DNA of 64,000 bases, taken from the NCBI RefSeq assembly GCF_001269985.1, contig NZ_BBZB01000002.1, positions 62,001 through 126,000 on the forward strand, given 5' to 3'. Origin of the DNA: Pseudoalteromonas sp. '520P1 No. 423'. GTDB lineage: Bacteria; Pseudomonadota; Gammaproteobacteria; Enterobacterales; Alteromonadaceae. A program made the translations under genes and the position numbers. Under the pieces are notes generated by a model that worked only from the letters and a program-made list of their open reading frames with translations, did no database searches and was not told the DNA's origin. Below, one piece after another: positions 8,446-17,787 of the stretch. Numbering within the stretch: position 1 is the stretch's first letter; the number at the start of each line of letters is the position of its first letter.

Positions 8446-10434
8446 TTGTTTAAAAAACTTCCTATTGCTATGGCTATTTCTACCTCTTTAATGATTTCTG
8501 GTTGCTTAGAAGTAGAAGATAAAAACGAAGATAATGCCGCGCTTGTAGCAGCGCTAGAAGCACAAAATGAAATTTTAAAAAATCAAAATGAAGAGCAAGC
8601 CGCTTCTGTTACCTTAGTAGGTAGTATTAAAGACTATACATCAAAAGAAGCTATTAGTGGTGCTAAAGTTCGTTATAAATTAGGCCATGAATGGTTTGAG
8701 TTGCCTATTTTAACGGATAATAAACTTACAATTACCGGCTTACCTAGTTATACAGATATCTTAATTGAGATATCAAGCCCAGATAACGCATTTGTTACCC
8801 GCGCATTTTATAAAAGAACAAGTGGCACAGTGAATAATCAAGTAGCAACAAGTCAATTAGATTCATTATTGGTTGCAAAAGGCTTAGATGTGGAGATTGA
8901 AATATTAAATGAAACAGATAATACTCCAATAAATAATATTGAATTAAGCTATAACTACTCTACTATGAGCCCTTATAACGAGCCTTCTGATATATTTGCT
9001 GATTATATTGTAAAAGCAAGTTTCAATGAGGTGACAGGTAAATACAATATCATTATTCCTGAAGGTGTTTCTGGAAGAGTAAAAGTAAAATTAGATGTTG
9101 ACGGCGACAAAATAAATGATTTTGATCTTGTTGATTATTCTGATTATATATCTTTTGACCAGCTTGATACTAACTCTGTTTTTTTTGCTAAATCAGAAAA
9201 TGAATATATAACTCAAGATTTTGAAATTCGTGTAAATGTAATTGATGAAACGGGTAATCCGTTTGAAGGTTTGACATTTTTCTCAACGAATCAAGCAAAT
9301 AAAAGTATTAATGCACTATTTGATGAAGTCACAAAACAATATGTTTTTAATTACTCAGGTTCAGGTCAATTAAACTTAAAACTGCCTAGTTTCGTCAATA
9401 ATAATGAAACTTATAAAAGCTTAACTGTCGCTGTAACGCCAAAAGAAGAAGGGATATTAATTAATGGATGGTATTCTAATGATATAACTGAAGGTTTAAT
9501 GCAGTTAGAAGATAATGTTCTAACACTAACTGTAATCCCTAATATATCAACTTCAGGTAACAGTGATTCGAATATTCAATTATTAAATGCAAAAGTCGAT
9601 GAAAATCAACATAGTTTAAATCAATTCTTTAGATCGCCTGTTCAGTTAATAGAAGGCCAAATCAACTTAAAGCAATCTAAAATTATCAGCGTGGTTAAAG
9701 GCAATGATAAAAATGATGACTTAGTATCTCCAGGCACCACAAAATTCAGCTATATTGAAAAAGTAATCCCTTTAACTATTACACAAAAATATAACAATAC
9801 TTTTGTTGATGCACAACCAACATCAGCACTAGCAGCAGGTGAATACATATATCGGGTTGGCAATATGATCAACCCTACAACAGAAACTATATTTTCATTA
9901 AATGATAGTTATACCTTTTCAGTTGAAAACAACAATCTAGCAAATTTTAACATTAATGATATAAGACTAGATAATAATGATGGTCGTTTTCAAAATGAAT
10001 TAATTGTTGCTGAAAATACTGCGGGACAGGTATCAACTCAAGGAAAGTATTCTTATGATTCATATGTATACTTTCCAGAATCAATTAAATCATTAGAATT
10101 TTTAGAGCTTATAAAAATAAATAAAGTAGAGAATAACAATTCAACAGATACATACCATTCGAGAACGCTAATCGAAAATGGTAATTTTTCGGGGCTGTCT
10201 AAAGTACATACTTTTTCTACTGCAACAAATGAGACTATTGACAGAGAAGTTAACGAGATACAACTTTATACTAATTTAGAAAATAAAACATGGTATTACC
10301 TCTCATACTTTAACACCCCTAGGTATGACCATGAACCTGAAACAAACGTAAATACAGTAACCTTTAACTATATTTATAAAGTTAAAGGCAGTGATGAAGT
10401 TAAAACGGGTACGATCACACTTAAAGTTGAATAA
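8446..10434 (+). CDS. Large outer-surface lipoprotein of unknown function
   Basis: A 662-aa lipoprotein starting at TTG, with AAAGGGA about nine bases upstream. The lipobox is LMISGC (Cys 20). A short coiled coil follows (about 30-55, AALVAALEAQNEILKNQNEE), then VTLVGSIKDYTSKEAISGAKVRYKL, typical of a carboxypeptidase-regulatory-like beta sandwich, and at least two more beta-rich repeats (around 150-240 and 250-340). No catalytic motif was seen. The composition (Asn, Ile, Thr rich) suits an extracellular or outer-membrane role. A strong terminator follows at once. Function unknown. Confidence 0.7.
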   Translation: MFKKLPIAMAISTSLMISGCLEVEDKNEDNAALVAALEAQNEILKNQNEEQAASVTLVGSIKDYTSKEAISGAKVRYKLGHEWFELPILTDNKLTITGLPSYTDILIEISSPDNAFVTRAFYKRTSGTVNNQVATSQLDSLLVAKGLDVEIEILNETDNTPINNIELSYNYSTMSPYNEPSDIFADYIVKASFNEVTGKYNIIIPEGVSGRVKVKLDVDGDKINDFDLVDYSDYISFDQLDTNSVFFAKSENEYITQDFEIRVNVIDETGNPFEGLTFFSTNQANKSINALFDEVTKQYVFNYSGSGQLNLKLPSFVNNNETYKSLTVAVTPKEEGILINGWYSNDITEGLMQLEDNVLTLTVIPNISTSGNSDSNIQLLNAKVDENQHSLNQFFRSPVQLIEGQINLKQSKIISVVKGNDKNDDLVSPGTTKFSYIEKVIPLTITQKYNNTFVDAQPTSALAAGEYIYRVGNMINPTTETIFSLNDSYTFSVENNNLANFNINDIRLDNNDGRFQNELIVAENTAGQVSTQGKYSYDSYVYFPESIKSLEFLELIKINKVENNNSTDTYHSRTLIENGNFSGLSKVHTFSTATNETIDREVNEIQLYTNLENKTWYYLSYFNTPRYDHEPETNVNTVTFNYIYKVKGSDEVKTGTITLKVE

Positions 10435-10435
10435 T

Positions 10436-11525
10436 TTATAAAAACGATAAAAAGCCATATTTATATATGGCTTTTTTAGCTAAATATTTAATTTGATCAT
10501 CTCTGATACGGCCAAAAGGAGGTCTAAAAATCCCAGCCCTATAGCCTATTGTTTCATAGAGTAAATCATTTGTAGGTTTAAACTCTTGCTGCCACCATAT
10601 GTCGTTATTTTCAAATAAACTGGTATCTGGATGTGACCATGAATGATGAGAAATTGTATGCCCTTTATCAGATATATTTTTTAAAACAGATTTATTTGCA
10701 GCTATGTTATTACTGTTCACAAAAAATGTGGCCTTAATATTATTTTTATCTAATACCTTTAAAACGCCTGAACTGTATCGTGAGGCGCCATCATCAAAGG
10801 TTAAAGCAATTTGTTTTTCATGGTGTAAACCTTCAAGAAAATATAGCTTAGGAAATAACTTAGCCTACCTTGAAAACTCTTCGTCAGGCACTTGATTAAA
10901 TTCATCAATGTTAGGCGTTCTAACATAGGGATTACTTTTTTACTTCTTATAGGGGTTAGATACAATTTTAATAGTTCATTTGTTGGTATTTGCTAAATAT
11001 TATGTAGTTTGGCTGCAGGGTTATCATTAATGTAATTATTGATTGCAGTTTTAACGATATTAATGCCTTTGAACGACTTGTTATCTAATGAAAACCATAC
11101 TGTATCTGGGATATAGGGTTTATTAATGTTATTTAAAAAATCTTGAAACAATTTTTCACTTATAATTGTATTATCTACAAATAATTTGAACCATACTGCA
11201 TTTCAATTAAAGCGTTGGCGATTGATAAAAATTTAATTACTTGCACTGAATCTAATGTGTTTAAGGGTTGTCCATTTTTATTCTTTAAAACCCGAGTCGC
11301 AGTTTCGAGGTGATTGGCAGTCAAAGAGGTGTTTTTATTAAGATATAAACCTGTAAACTCAGTTTTAAAATCCTGTTTAGTATAAGTAACGCCGTTAAAG
11401 TTAAGATCTGAGTGTAATTGTTTATGGTTTACCTCTTGAGTGACAGTCGCGCTTCCACCTGCGCAGCCAGTTAAGATAAATATAATAAATATTGCTATTG
11501 CTGAAATTGAATTCCTTTTACTCAT
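10436..11525 (-). pseudogene. Lipoprotein polysaccharide deacetylase, multiply broken
   Basis: One gene can be pieced together across frames. A lipoprotein signal (FIIFILTGCAGG) begins at 11525, followed by a region of unknown fold (PYIPDTVWFSLDNKS). A NodB domain follows with IALTFDDGASRYS, GHTISHHSWSHPDTS and FRPPFGR, the metal-binding and catalytic motifs. Lesions: a frameshift near 11180; TAG at 10993-10995; a frameshift at the T6 run 10936-10941; TAG at 10865-10867; and loss of the 3' end, whose last codons are the neighbouring terminator. It would have removed acyl groups from an envelope polysaccharide. It is clearly dead. Confidence 0.85.
10449..10477 (+). terminator. Rho-independent terminator
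   Basis: AAAAGCCATAT and ATATGGCTTTTTT form a stem with T-runs on both strands, 15 bp after the lipoprotein stop at 10434. It also overlaps the 3' end of the broken deacetylase on the other strand. Confidence 0.85.
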
Positions 11526-11690
11526 AATGTTCCTTTATTTTTGTATGCCGATAATGTCATTCTGATGTATCGCGCATATTGATTTGTTATTCTGATTGCA
11601 TTGTGTTTGGTTTACCTTTCCCTGTCTTACCGTGGCACATACTGTTATATTTCTATTTTGATAACCTATTAAATAAAGCTTTTTACCTTT

Positions 11691-11882
11691 TTAAAACCCA
11701 TTTTTATCGTCTTGTATACTGTGCTTTAGTGAGTCGATTGTAGGGTTTAAGTTTGCAGGTTTTATATGTTCTTGGTTAGAAAAATACTGCGCTATGGCAC
11801 GTATTTCCTTGAATGTATAATCTTTAAAGATATTACCCATCTCTTTGTTTGTTTTTTGACCTGATTTAAACATAAGCAACAT
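11691..11882 (-). pseudogene. C-terminal fragment of a class I cytochrome c
   Basis: Sixty-three residues reading MFKSGQKTNKEMGNIFKDYTF and then IRAIAQYFSN match the C-terminal part of cytochrome c4/c553-like domains, including the axial Met in NKEM. The CXXCH haem site is absent because upstream DNA is occupied by the end of the kinase gene (stop at 11904). It is a truncated remnant. No other gene is visible in 11526-11690. Confidence 0.6.
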
Positions 11883-11903
11883 GTTACAACAATAATCGGT
11901 ACG

Positions 11904-13658
11904 TTATTTAAACGCAACTATCAATAAGGTTAAGAATAAAAATAAAGAAACGAGTTTCCAAAACTTCACTGGTTCTCGTTCCATAAATGGTATTTCTTTA
12001 TAATGACCAATTTGTTTTATATTCTCAGCACAAATATCTGCTTCGAATTCAGAAAATGCGTTATATCTCTTTGTATGATCTGGTGAACATGCTTGTCTAA
12101 TAGCTAAGTCGATTTCTATTGGGCAATCACTACGGAAGTTTCTAATCGTTTTGTATTGCCAAAGGGCTAAGTTATGATTTATTTCATACTGATTTTTAAT
12201 CAATTTGTAGGGATATTTCCCAGATAATAACTCATAAACAACAATCGCAATTGAGAACATATCGCTTTTAAAATCGGCTTTACTTTCAATTAAGTATTCA
12301 GGGGCGCTATATTCTAACGTTCCCATAGGCATGTGTTTAATATTTTGATAACCATCATAAAATGACTTTATTTTGGCTGCACCATAATCAATTAATGTGA
12401 TGTGCCCATTGTCATCAATAATGATATTTTCAGGCCTAATATCTAAGTGAACAATTTCCATTCTTTGTAAAACACGAACAGCCGTTATCAATTGTTTTAA
12501 AATGTTTTGTATTTTGTAAAGTTCTGGTTTTGGATTGTGCGTCATCCATTGTCTTAATGATTGCCCTTTAATGTGGCCACTTAAATGATACAAAAACTGA
12601 CTTTTTTCTGGTGCAAAGGTTACTTTCATTAAATTTGCATGATCAATTCGTTCTCCTATCCATGCTTCTTGAATAAATGAACGTAAAAATTGTTTATCTT
12701 CAGAGAAATTTAATGATGGTGCTTTTAAAATTTTAATATTATCTTTGTCTTGCTCTTTGACCAAATAGATATGTGAGCGGGTATTATGCATAATGACTTG
12801 TTGAACTTGAAAATTGTCAATTTTGTCACCCACTTTTAGAGGTGGCGGGATCACTTTATTTTCAAAATAATCTGATAACGTTTGTTGATCATCTGTGACT
12901 GTTTTATCAATTTTGATAATCAAACAAGTGACGTTATCTGTACTACCTGATTCGATAGCTTTATCTACAAATTGTTTACTGAGTTGTTCTAAGTGGATTC
13001 TGGTTTGTGTGTTGTTTTTTAGTTTAGATAGCTGATTCTTAATATATTTGTCAGTTAAATGGTTAAAAACACCATCACTACTAAGTAAAAACATATCGCC
13101 TTTCTCTATAGGTACTTTTTTATAATCAACGTCAAGTCTGTTATCAGCCCCCATAGCCCGTGTTAAAACAGTATTTTTTCCACCTACTTTATGATTATGC
13201 TCTCTGGTTAATGTTTCCAATATATTATTTTGTAGTCTTGAAATGCGACAATCACCGACATGGAAAATATGTGCTGTTGAAGACTTACATACGATGGCCG
13301 AAAGTGTTGTTAACCATTGACTGGTTTTGTTTGTTTTTGCTTGACCGTATAACCAGTTATTTAAGCTAGTTAATACTTTCGCCCCCGATTTTTGCACTGA
13401 CCAGGTATCTGGCGTTGCATAAAAGCTATCTATAAATTGTGTCACACTCAGTTGTGACGCTTCAGCTGCATTATCCGCACAAGATAAACCATCAGCAATA
13501 ACGGCACTTGCTCCTTTATTTGTAAGTAAAGAGGCTTCAGGGATCAAAGCTGCAAAGGCATCTTGATTTTCAACTTTTATCCCTGCACTTGAATAACCGC
13601 CAATAATGACTTGAATTGCAGTTGATGTTTTATCCGATTTTTGCATTTTTATTTTCAC
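11904..13658 (-). CDS. Bifunctional PP2C phosphatase / Ser-Thr kinase, membrane-anchored
   Basis: A 584-aa fusion. Residues about 15-250 are a PP2C phosphatase with the metal motifs ADGLS, GDCRIS, SSDGVF and GSTDNVT. Residues about 275-545 are a Hanks-type kinase: Lys in NIKILKAP, catalytic HLDIRPEN, DYG replacing DFG, and YSAPEY. A C-terminal membrane helix (VSLFLFLTLLIVAF) ends the protein, so both enzymes face the cytoplasm. GTG at 13658 is preferred because AAGG precedes it. The gene follows narK by 111 bp and probably shares its sigma54 promoter. A similar kinase lies in the nas operon of Pseudomonas aeruginosa (PA1782), so a role in nitrate transport or reductase control is plausible but unproven. 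Confidence 0.88.
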   Translation of the reverse strand: MKIKMQKSDKTSTAIQVIIGGYSSAGIKVENQDAFAALIPEASLLTNKGASAVIADGLSCADNAAEASQLSVTQFIDSFYATPDTWSVQKSGAKVLTSLNNWLYGQAKTNKTSQWLTTLSAIVCKSSTAHIFHVGDCRISRLQNNILETLTREHNHKVGGKNTVLTRAMGADNRLDVDYKKVPIEKGDMFLLSSDGVFNHLTDKYIKNQLSKLKNNTQTRIHLEQLSKQFVDKAIESGSTDNVTCLIIKIDKTVTDDQQTLSDYFENKVIPPPLKVGDKIDNFQVQQVIMHNTRSHIYLVKEQDKDNIKILKAPSLNFSEDKQFLRSFIQEAWIGERIDHANLMKVTFAPEKSQFLYHLSGHIKGQSLRQWMTHNPKPELYKIQNILKQLITAVRVLQRMEIVHLDIRPENIIIDDNGHITLIDYGAAKIKSFYDGYQNIKHMPMGTLEYSAPEYLIESKADFKSDMFSIAIVVYELLSGKYPYKLIKNQYEINHNLALWQYKTIRNFRSDCPIEIDLAIRQACSPDHTKRYNAFSEFEADICAENIKQIGHYKEIPFMEREPVKFWKLVSLFLFLTLLIVAFK

Positions 13659-13769
13659 ATAATGCCTTGTTGCGCTTTAACTAATTATATAATTCACATT
13701 GATATCAAGTGTGATGTAAAGGCATTGAGTTTACTGCCTTTGCATCACTACCACGAAAGATATCAAGGA

Positions 13770-15254
13770 TTAACCTACATTTATCAATTGTACTGTTCCA
13801 TCGGCATTTACCTCTGCCATAGCGCCTTTTGGTTCGCTCATAAATAAAATAGCGATAAAGCCTACGACAGCACTTGCTGCAATCACCAAGAAAAATGTTT
13901 GATAATCAACTAAAGATAATATGGTTAAATATACAACTGCACCCACATTACCATAGGCTCCTGTCATGCCTGCAATCTGTCCTGTTAAACGTCTTTTTAT
14001 TAATGGTACAGCTGCAAATACCGCACCTTCACCGGATTGAACAAAGAAAGAACACAGCATAACTGCAGCGACTGCTAAATACAGCGGCCATTCACTGTTC
14101 AATTGAGCAAGAATAAAATAGCCTCCAGCAAGTCCAAACGTTAAAATTAACAATACTTTTTTTCTGCCAAACTTATCACTTAGCCAGCCGCCGACAGGAC
14201 GAGAGCCTAAATTCATAAATGCATATAATGAAGCTAGAAAACCTGCTTGCACTATATCTAAACTAAAAGTTTCACTAAAAAATAATGGCAGCATTGAGAC
14301 AACTGCTAGCTCAGAACCAAATGTCGCAAAGTATAAAATATTTAAAACCGCAACTTGCTTAAATGAATATCTGTGAACTTCTTCAACAGGCGTTTTAAAT
14401 ATATGGCCATTAACTCTCCAAGTTTGTTTAACTTCATATAAAAATAACAAAATCAAACAGAAGTAGATTCCGATAGCAAAGTTATCGGTAATCATATTGA
14501 CAGCTGCAGGAGATAATTTCCAAGTTAGTAATGCAAGTGCTGCATAAAGTGGTAATTTCATTAATAATAACAAGAAAAAGTCACCTGTTGATGTTACTTC
14601 CATAGCGCCAGTTGTTTTAGGCTTAAAGTATGTTGCGCCTTTTGGTGTATCAGACACATTGAAATACCAAATAAAACTAAATGCTAAACATAACAAGCCT
14701 GTTAACCCAATAGAATAGCGCCATGCGTTATCACCGGCAATGCCGATATCGACAAAATATAAAGTTAATACAGGTAATAACATAGCTGCGGCTGCTGAAC
14801 CAAAATTACCCCAGCCCCCGTAAATCCCTTCTGCGGTACCTAACTCATTTGCAGGGAACCATTCACTTACCATACGTATACCAATTACAAATCCGGCACC
14901 AATAAAACCTAACGCAAACCTGGCAATTGCAGCTTGCATAAATGAATCCGCCAACGCAAATGCAAAACAGGGAATACTCGATATAGCGAGTAAAAGTGCA
15001 TAAGTTATTTTAGGTCCATATTTATCAGTTAACATACCGATAACAATTCTAGCTGGGATAGTGAGCGCCACGTTGAGAATGAGCAATGTTTTTATTTGAT
15101 CTGAAGTTAAACCTAAGCTTTTTGCTATCATACCCAGCAATGGCGCGTGATTAAACCACACTAAAAATGTGATAAAAAACGCCATCCAACTTAAGTGTAG
15201 TATTTTCATCTTTCCTGAAAAAGACCTGAGTTTAATGCCCGCTGCATCAGTCAT
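13770..15254 (-). CDS. narK: Nitrate transporter, MFS NNP family
   Basis: Imports nitrate (and perhaps nitrite) across the inner membrane. It is a 494-aa protein with about 12 membrane helices. The NNP features are visible: [16 protein letters not shown] in helix 1, the first-half loop [10 protein letters not shown], nitrate-signature Gly-rich helices ([17 protein letters not shown] and [16 protein letters not shown]) and [18 protein letters not shown] precedes the ATG. The gene would be called nasA in some assimilatory systems. It precedes the kinase/phosphatase gene and has its own sigma54/NtrC-type control region, listed separately. Confidence 0.9.
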   Translation of the reverse strand: MTDAAGIKLRSFSGKMKILHLSWMAFFITFLVWFNHAPLLGMIAKSLGLTSDQIKTLLILNVALTIPARIVIGMLTDKYGPKITYALLLAISSIPCFAFALADSFMQAAIARFALGFIGAGFVIGIRMVSEWFPANELGTAEGIYGGWGNFGSAAAAMLLPVLTLYFVDIGIAGDNAWRYSIGLTGLLCLAFSFIWYFNVSDTPKGATYFKPKTTGAMEVTSTGDFFLLLLMKLPLYAALALLTWKLSPAAVNMITDNFAIGIYFCLILLFLYEVKQTWRVNGHIFKTPVEEVHRYSFKQVAVLNILYFATFGSELAVVSMLPLFFSETFSLDIVQAGFLASLYAFMNLGSRPVGGWLSDKFGRKKVLLILTFGLAGGYFILAQLNSEWPLYLAVAAVMLCSFFVQSGEGAVFAAVPLIKRRLTGQIAGMTGAYGNVGAVVYLTILSLVDYQTFFLVIAASAVVGFIAILFMSEPKGAMAEVNADGTVQLINVG

Positions 15255-15328
15255 ATGTGAATCCTTATCATCTAAATATCTAATTTTTGATTAGAAATTG
15301 AAGTTTAATTTTATCTAAATGATTAAGA

Positions 15329-15343
15329 GCAAAGGCAATGCCA
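15329..15343 (-). promoter_or_regulatory. Sigma54 (-24/-12) promoter of narK
   Basis: On the minus strand the sequence is TGGCAT-TGCCT-TTGC, matching TGGCAY-N5-TTGC, with the invariant GG and GC at correct spacing. The predicted transcript start is about 63 nt before the narK ATG. Confidence 0.75.
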
Positions 15344-15405
15344 ATATGATTATTAAATATAAAACAATAAGTTAATGTTTTATCGTTTGCTATGAATGGA
15401 ATTGA

Positions 15406-15443
15406 AGCACCAAACAAAAACACCAATGCACAGCTTAAGTGCA
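15406..15443. promoter_or_regulatory. Tandem NtrC-like enhancer sites of narK
   Basis: The distal site 15427-15443 is a perfect dyad, TGCAC-N7-GTGCA. The proximal site 15406-15422 retains the half-site AGCACCA. They are offset by exactly 21 bp and lie 62 bp upstream of the -24 element. Consensus TGCACYA-N3-TRGTGCA is known for NtrC; binding is inferred. Confidence 0.65.
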
Positions 15444-15569
15444 ACTAATTGAGTGTCTTGATTGTTTGTTTATTAAACTAAAGTTTGATAAATACTCAGA
15501 TAATTCTATATTTAGCAATGAAGCTTTTCTTGTGTGTTAGTTATCAACTGCTCTATGAGGAATCAAACA

Positions 15570-16010
15570 ATGTTTAAACACTATAATAAAAAACAGTTCA
15601 GCATCATGTTCACTGCAATGCTTGTTGGGATGTTATCAACTCACTCTGTATCTGCAGAAATTGCAGTAATAGTTAACTCAGCCAATGGCTCTACTTTAGA
15701 TAAAAATTCAATTGAAAGAATATTCATGGGAAAAATGAAAAAATTCCCTAATGGCCAAGTAGCATTGCCAATGAATGCATCTAAAGGCATGAATTCTCGT
15801 GATGAATTTAATAAAGCCGTTATTGGTCGCTCTAGCAGCCAAGTAAATGCATATTGGTCCAAATTAGTTTTTACGGGTAAAGGAAGTATGCCTAATGAGC
15901 TCTCATCAGACGCAGAAATTATTGCAACCATTTCATCAAATAAAGGTGCGATAGGTTATATAAACTCAAGTTCTGTGACAGACGCCGTTAAAGTTATTGC
16001 TAAATTTTAA
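15570..16010 (+). CDS. Small PstS-like periplasmic binding protein
   Basis: A 146-aa secreted protein with a signal peptide cut near SVSAEIAV. It resembles the phosphate-ABC-type PBP-like domain: NSANGSTLDKNSIERIFMGK, DEFNKAVIGRSS, YWSKLVFTGKG and AIGYINSSS. It is about half the length of true PstS and has no transport genes beside it, so it is unlikely to feed a phosphate ABC transporter. GAGGA lies before the ATG at 15570; an in-frame start 12 codons upstream has no ribosome site. It forms an operon with the porin 11 bp downstream. Confidence 0.75.
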   Translation: MFKHYNKKQFSIMFTAMLVGMLSTHSVSAEIAVIVNSANGSTLDKNSIERIFMGKMKKFPNGQVALPMNASKGMNSRDEFNKAVIGRSSSQVNAYWSKLVFTGKGSMPNELSSDAEIIATISSNKGAIGYINSSSVTDAVKVIAKF

Positions 16011-16021
16011 GTGAGGACAAA

Positions 16022-17209
16022 ATGAAAGTTTTAAAAAAATCACTATCAGCCTTACTTGTATCAAGTGTTTTTATATCAGGCTATACAGTTGCTGATGTGA
16101 AAATTTCCGGCTTTGGGTCTGTTGTTGCAGGTCGAACTCTAGATGATGTAACGCTGGATAATGTTAACTATGATTGGAGTCAGCCTCCGAGTGCTTCTAA
16201 CCCACCATCAGTTACCAGAGAGCAAATATTAACAGCTGATTTCTATGACGTAGGTCAATATAGTAACGACTTTAGTTTTAAACCTGAAACCGTATTTGCA
16301 TTACAAGTTGTAGCTGATATGGGAGAAAATTTAAAAGTAACAGGCCAATTGGTTGCTAAAGGCACTGACGACTTTAGCCCTGAATTTGATTGGTATTATT
16401 TAACTTATCAAGCTACAGATGAGCTAACTTTAATGGCAGGAAGGCGAAATATCCCTATGTATTATTTTTCTGAGTTTTCAGAGGTGGGTTATGCGTACCC
16501 TTGGATGAGGCCGCCTTCAAATCTTTATTGGTGGCAAGTGACACAGTTTAATGGTTTAAATGCCATGTACGATTTTTCTTTGGCGGATTATTCAAATACG
16601 ATTAGTGTCTTTTATGGTAATGAATATTCCAATGATAACAAAGAAATGAAATATTACGATGAATTATATGGAGGCAGTGCAAAATCAGTCAATGAATTAT
16701 GGACAGATATCCTAGGATTTAATTGGAATCTTTCAGGTGATTTTTTTGATGTACGTTTTGTATATTTTCAAAATGATAGAGACAGAGAAACCATCGCTCA
16801 GGATGGTAGTATTGCAGATTACACTCCATTTTCACAAACGTTTTTAGGGTTTGGTGGCACAGTCGATCTAGCGATGTTCACATTTTTATTTGATTGGAAC
16901 CTGGTAACTTATGATGATGCCCATGGTACAGAGTTTCCTACATACTTAATTTCAGCAGTATATAACTTAGATGAGTTCCACCCATTTATTAGTTACTCAA
17001 AGGCTGATCATAAACGGAAAAAACGCGTTAACACTGAGGATTATGAAGAGCATTACATGCTAAGTTATGGTATTCGTTATGACTTTCACCCAAGTGCATC
17101 TTTTAAAATACAATATGATAAATTTGTAGATGAAGCGGTGCCTGAGTCTGGTTGGCGTTATCACGGTGATTCCGATACTGTCACAGTAGGAGTAGATTTT
17201 ATTTTTTAG
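16022..17209 (+). CDS. Porin-like outer-membrane beta-barrel protein
   Basis: A 395-aa protein with a signal peptide (cut near GYTVADVK) and a beta-barrel body with aromatic girdles. It ends in TVTVGVDFIF with a C-terminal Phe. GTGAGGA is the ribosome site. Related barrels often accompany short PstS-like proteins in marine gammaproteobacteria (family impression, not checked). The pair lies between narK and the nir operon, so a nitrogen-related role is possible but not shown. A strong terminator follows. Confidence 0.75.
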   Translation: MKVLKKSLSALLVSSVFISGYTVADVKISGFGSVVAGRTLDDVTLDNVNYDWSQPPSASNPPSVTREQILTADFYDVGQYSNDFSFKPETVFALQVVADMGENLKVTGQLVAKGTDDFSPEFDWYYLTYQATDELTLMAGRRNIPMYYFSEFSEVGYAYPWMRPPSNLYWWQVTQFNGLNAMYDFSLADYSNTISVFYGNEYSNDNKEMKYYDELYGGSAKSVNELWTDILGFNWNLSGDFFDVRFVYFQNDRDRETIAQDGSIADYTPFSQTFLGFGGTVDLAMFTFLFDWNLVTYDDAHGTEFPTYLISAVYNLDEFHPFISYSKADHKRKKRVNTEDYEEHYMLSYGIRYDFHPSASFKIQYDKFVDEAVPESGWRYHGDSDTVTVGVDFIF

Positions 17210-17215
17210 ATTTAG

Positions 17216-17260
17216 AGAAATAGCTACTGGGTGTTTTGGTAGCTATTTCTTTGAGTTTTA
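17216..17260 (+). terminator. Rho-independent terminator
   Basis: AGAAATAGCTAC and GTAGCTATTTCT form a 12-bp stem followed by TTGAGTTTT, just after the porin stop at 17209. Confidence 0.85.
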
Positions 17261-17327
17261 TTGAAGTACATTAATTTAAATAACTAAAATTATTAGTTAT
17301 TTTTATGCAAGATTTTTTTTTCCACGG

Positions 17328-17735
17328 CTAGCGCATTTTAATCCCGGACTCTAACAGGGTTGAGCGATATTCATCGTCTAGCCCTGACATTTTCTTTTTG
17401 GCCGCCATACTGGCTCGTTTCGACTCATCTTGCTTGAAAAATGCCATCCCTATCTTTCTCATAACGTTGAAGACCAGAGGACCTTGAGCTTTACGTATTC
17501 GTGACTCATCTTCTCTAAACGTCATATCAAGTACCCACTGCATACTTTCTACCTGCCAATGGCTTCGCACCGAATCTAGAGCCTCCTTGGCATTTAAGCC
17601 TAACGAGCTAATATACCAACGTGTCTCACTCGTCTCTTTACTTGTGGCCTTTTCAATAACATCTGATGTCACTTTGATGATGCTTTTTAGACCTTTGCAC
17701 TGATATTTCTTATCTAGCCATACTTTATCAATCAT
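17328..17735 (-). pseudogene. ISAs1-family transposase, 5'-truncated
   Basis: One hundred thirty-five residues match the C-terminal third of ISAs1-type transposases: VWLDKKYQCKGLKSI, RWYISSLGLNAKEAL, VRSHWQVESMQWVLDMTFREDE and GPLVFNVMRKIG. The N-terminal two thirds and the 5' end of the element are missing; unrelated sequence begins at about 17736. The catalytic Glu region (FREDESR) survives but the protein cannot be active. It abuts the truncated cadherin-like gene, suggesting that an IS-mediated deletion removed that gene's 5' end. Confidence 0.8.
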
Positions 17736-17787
17736 TAATAAATATAATATATCTGTTGAAGAAGTTGTAAGTTATGAAGGAAGATTC

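Larger units (their letters stand above)
15255..15569. other. Divergent control region narK / PstS-like gene
   Basis: A 315-bp divergent intergenic region. It contains the minus-strand sigma54 element and NtrC-like pair for narK. No comparable sigma54 element was found facing the PstS-like gene, and no small coding frame looked convincing. Confidence 0.6.

Noticed and set aside
13690-13730. Possible CRP-like site (TGTGATGTAAAG) between narK and the kinase gene.
   Set aside because: Only one half matches, and the position is inside the narK-kinase operon downstream of narK.
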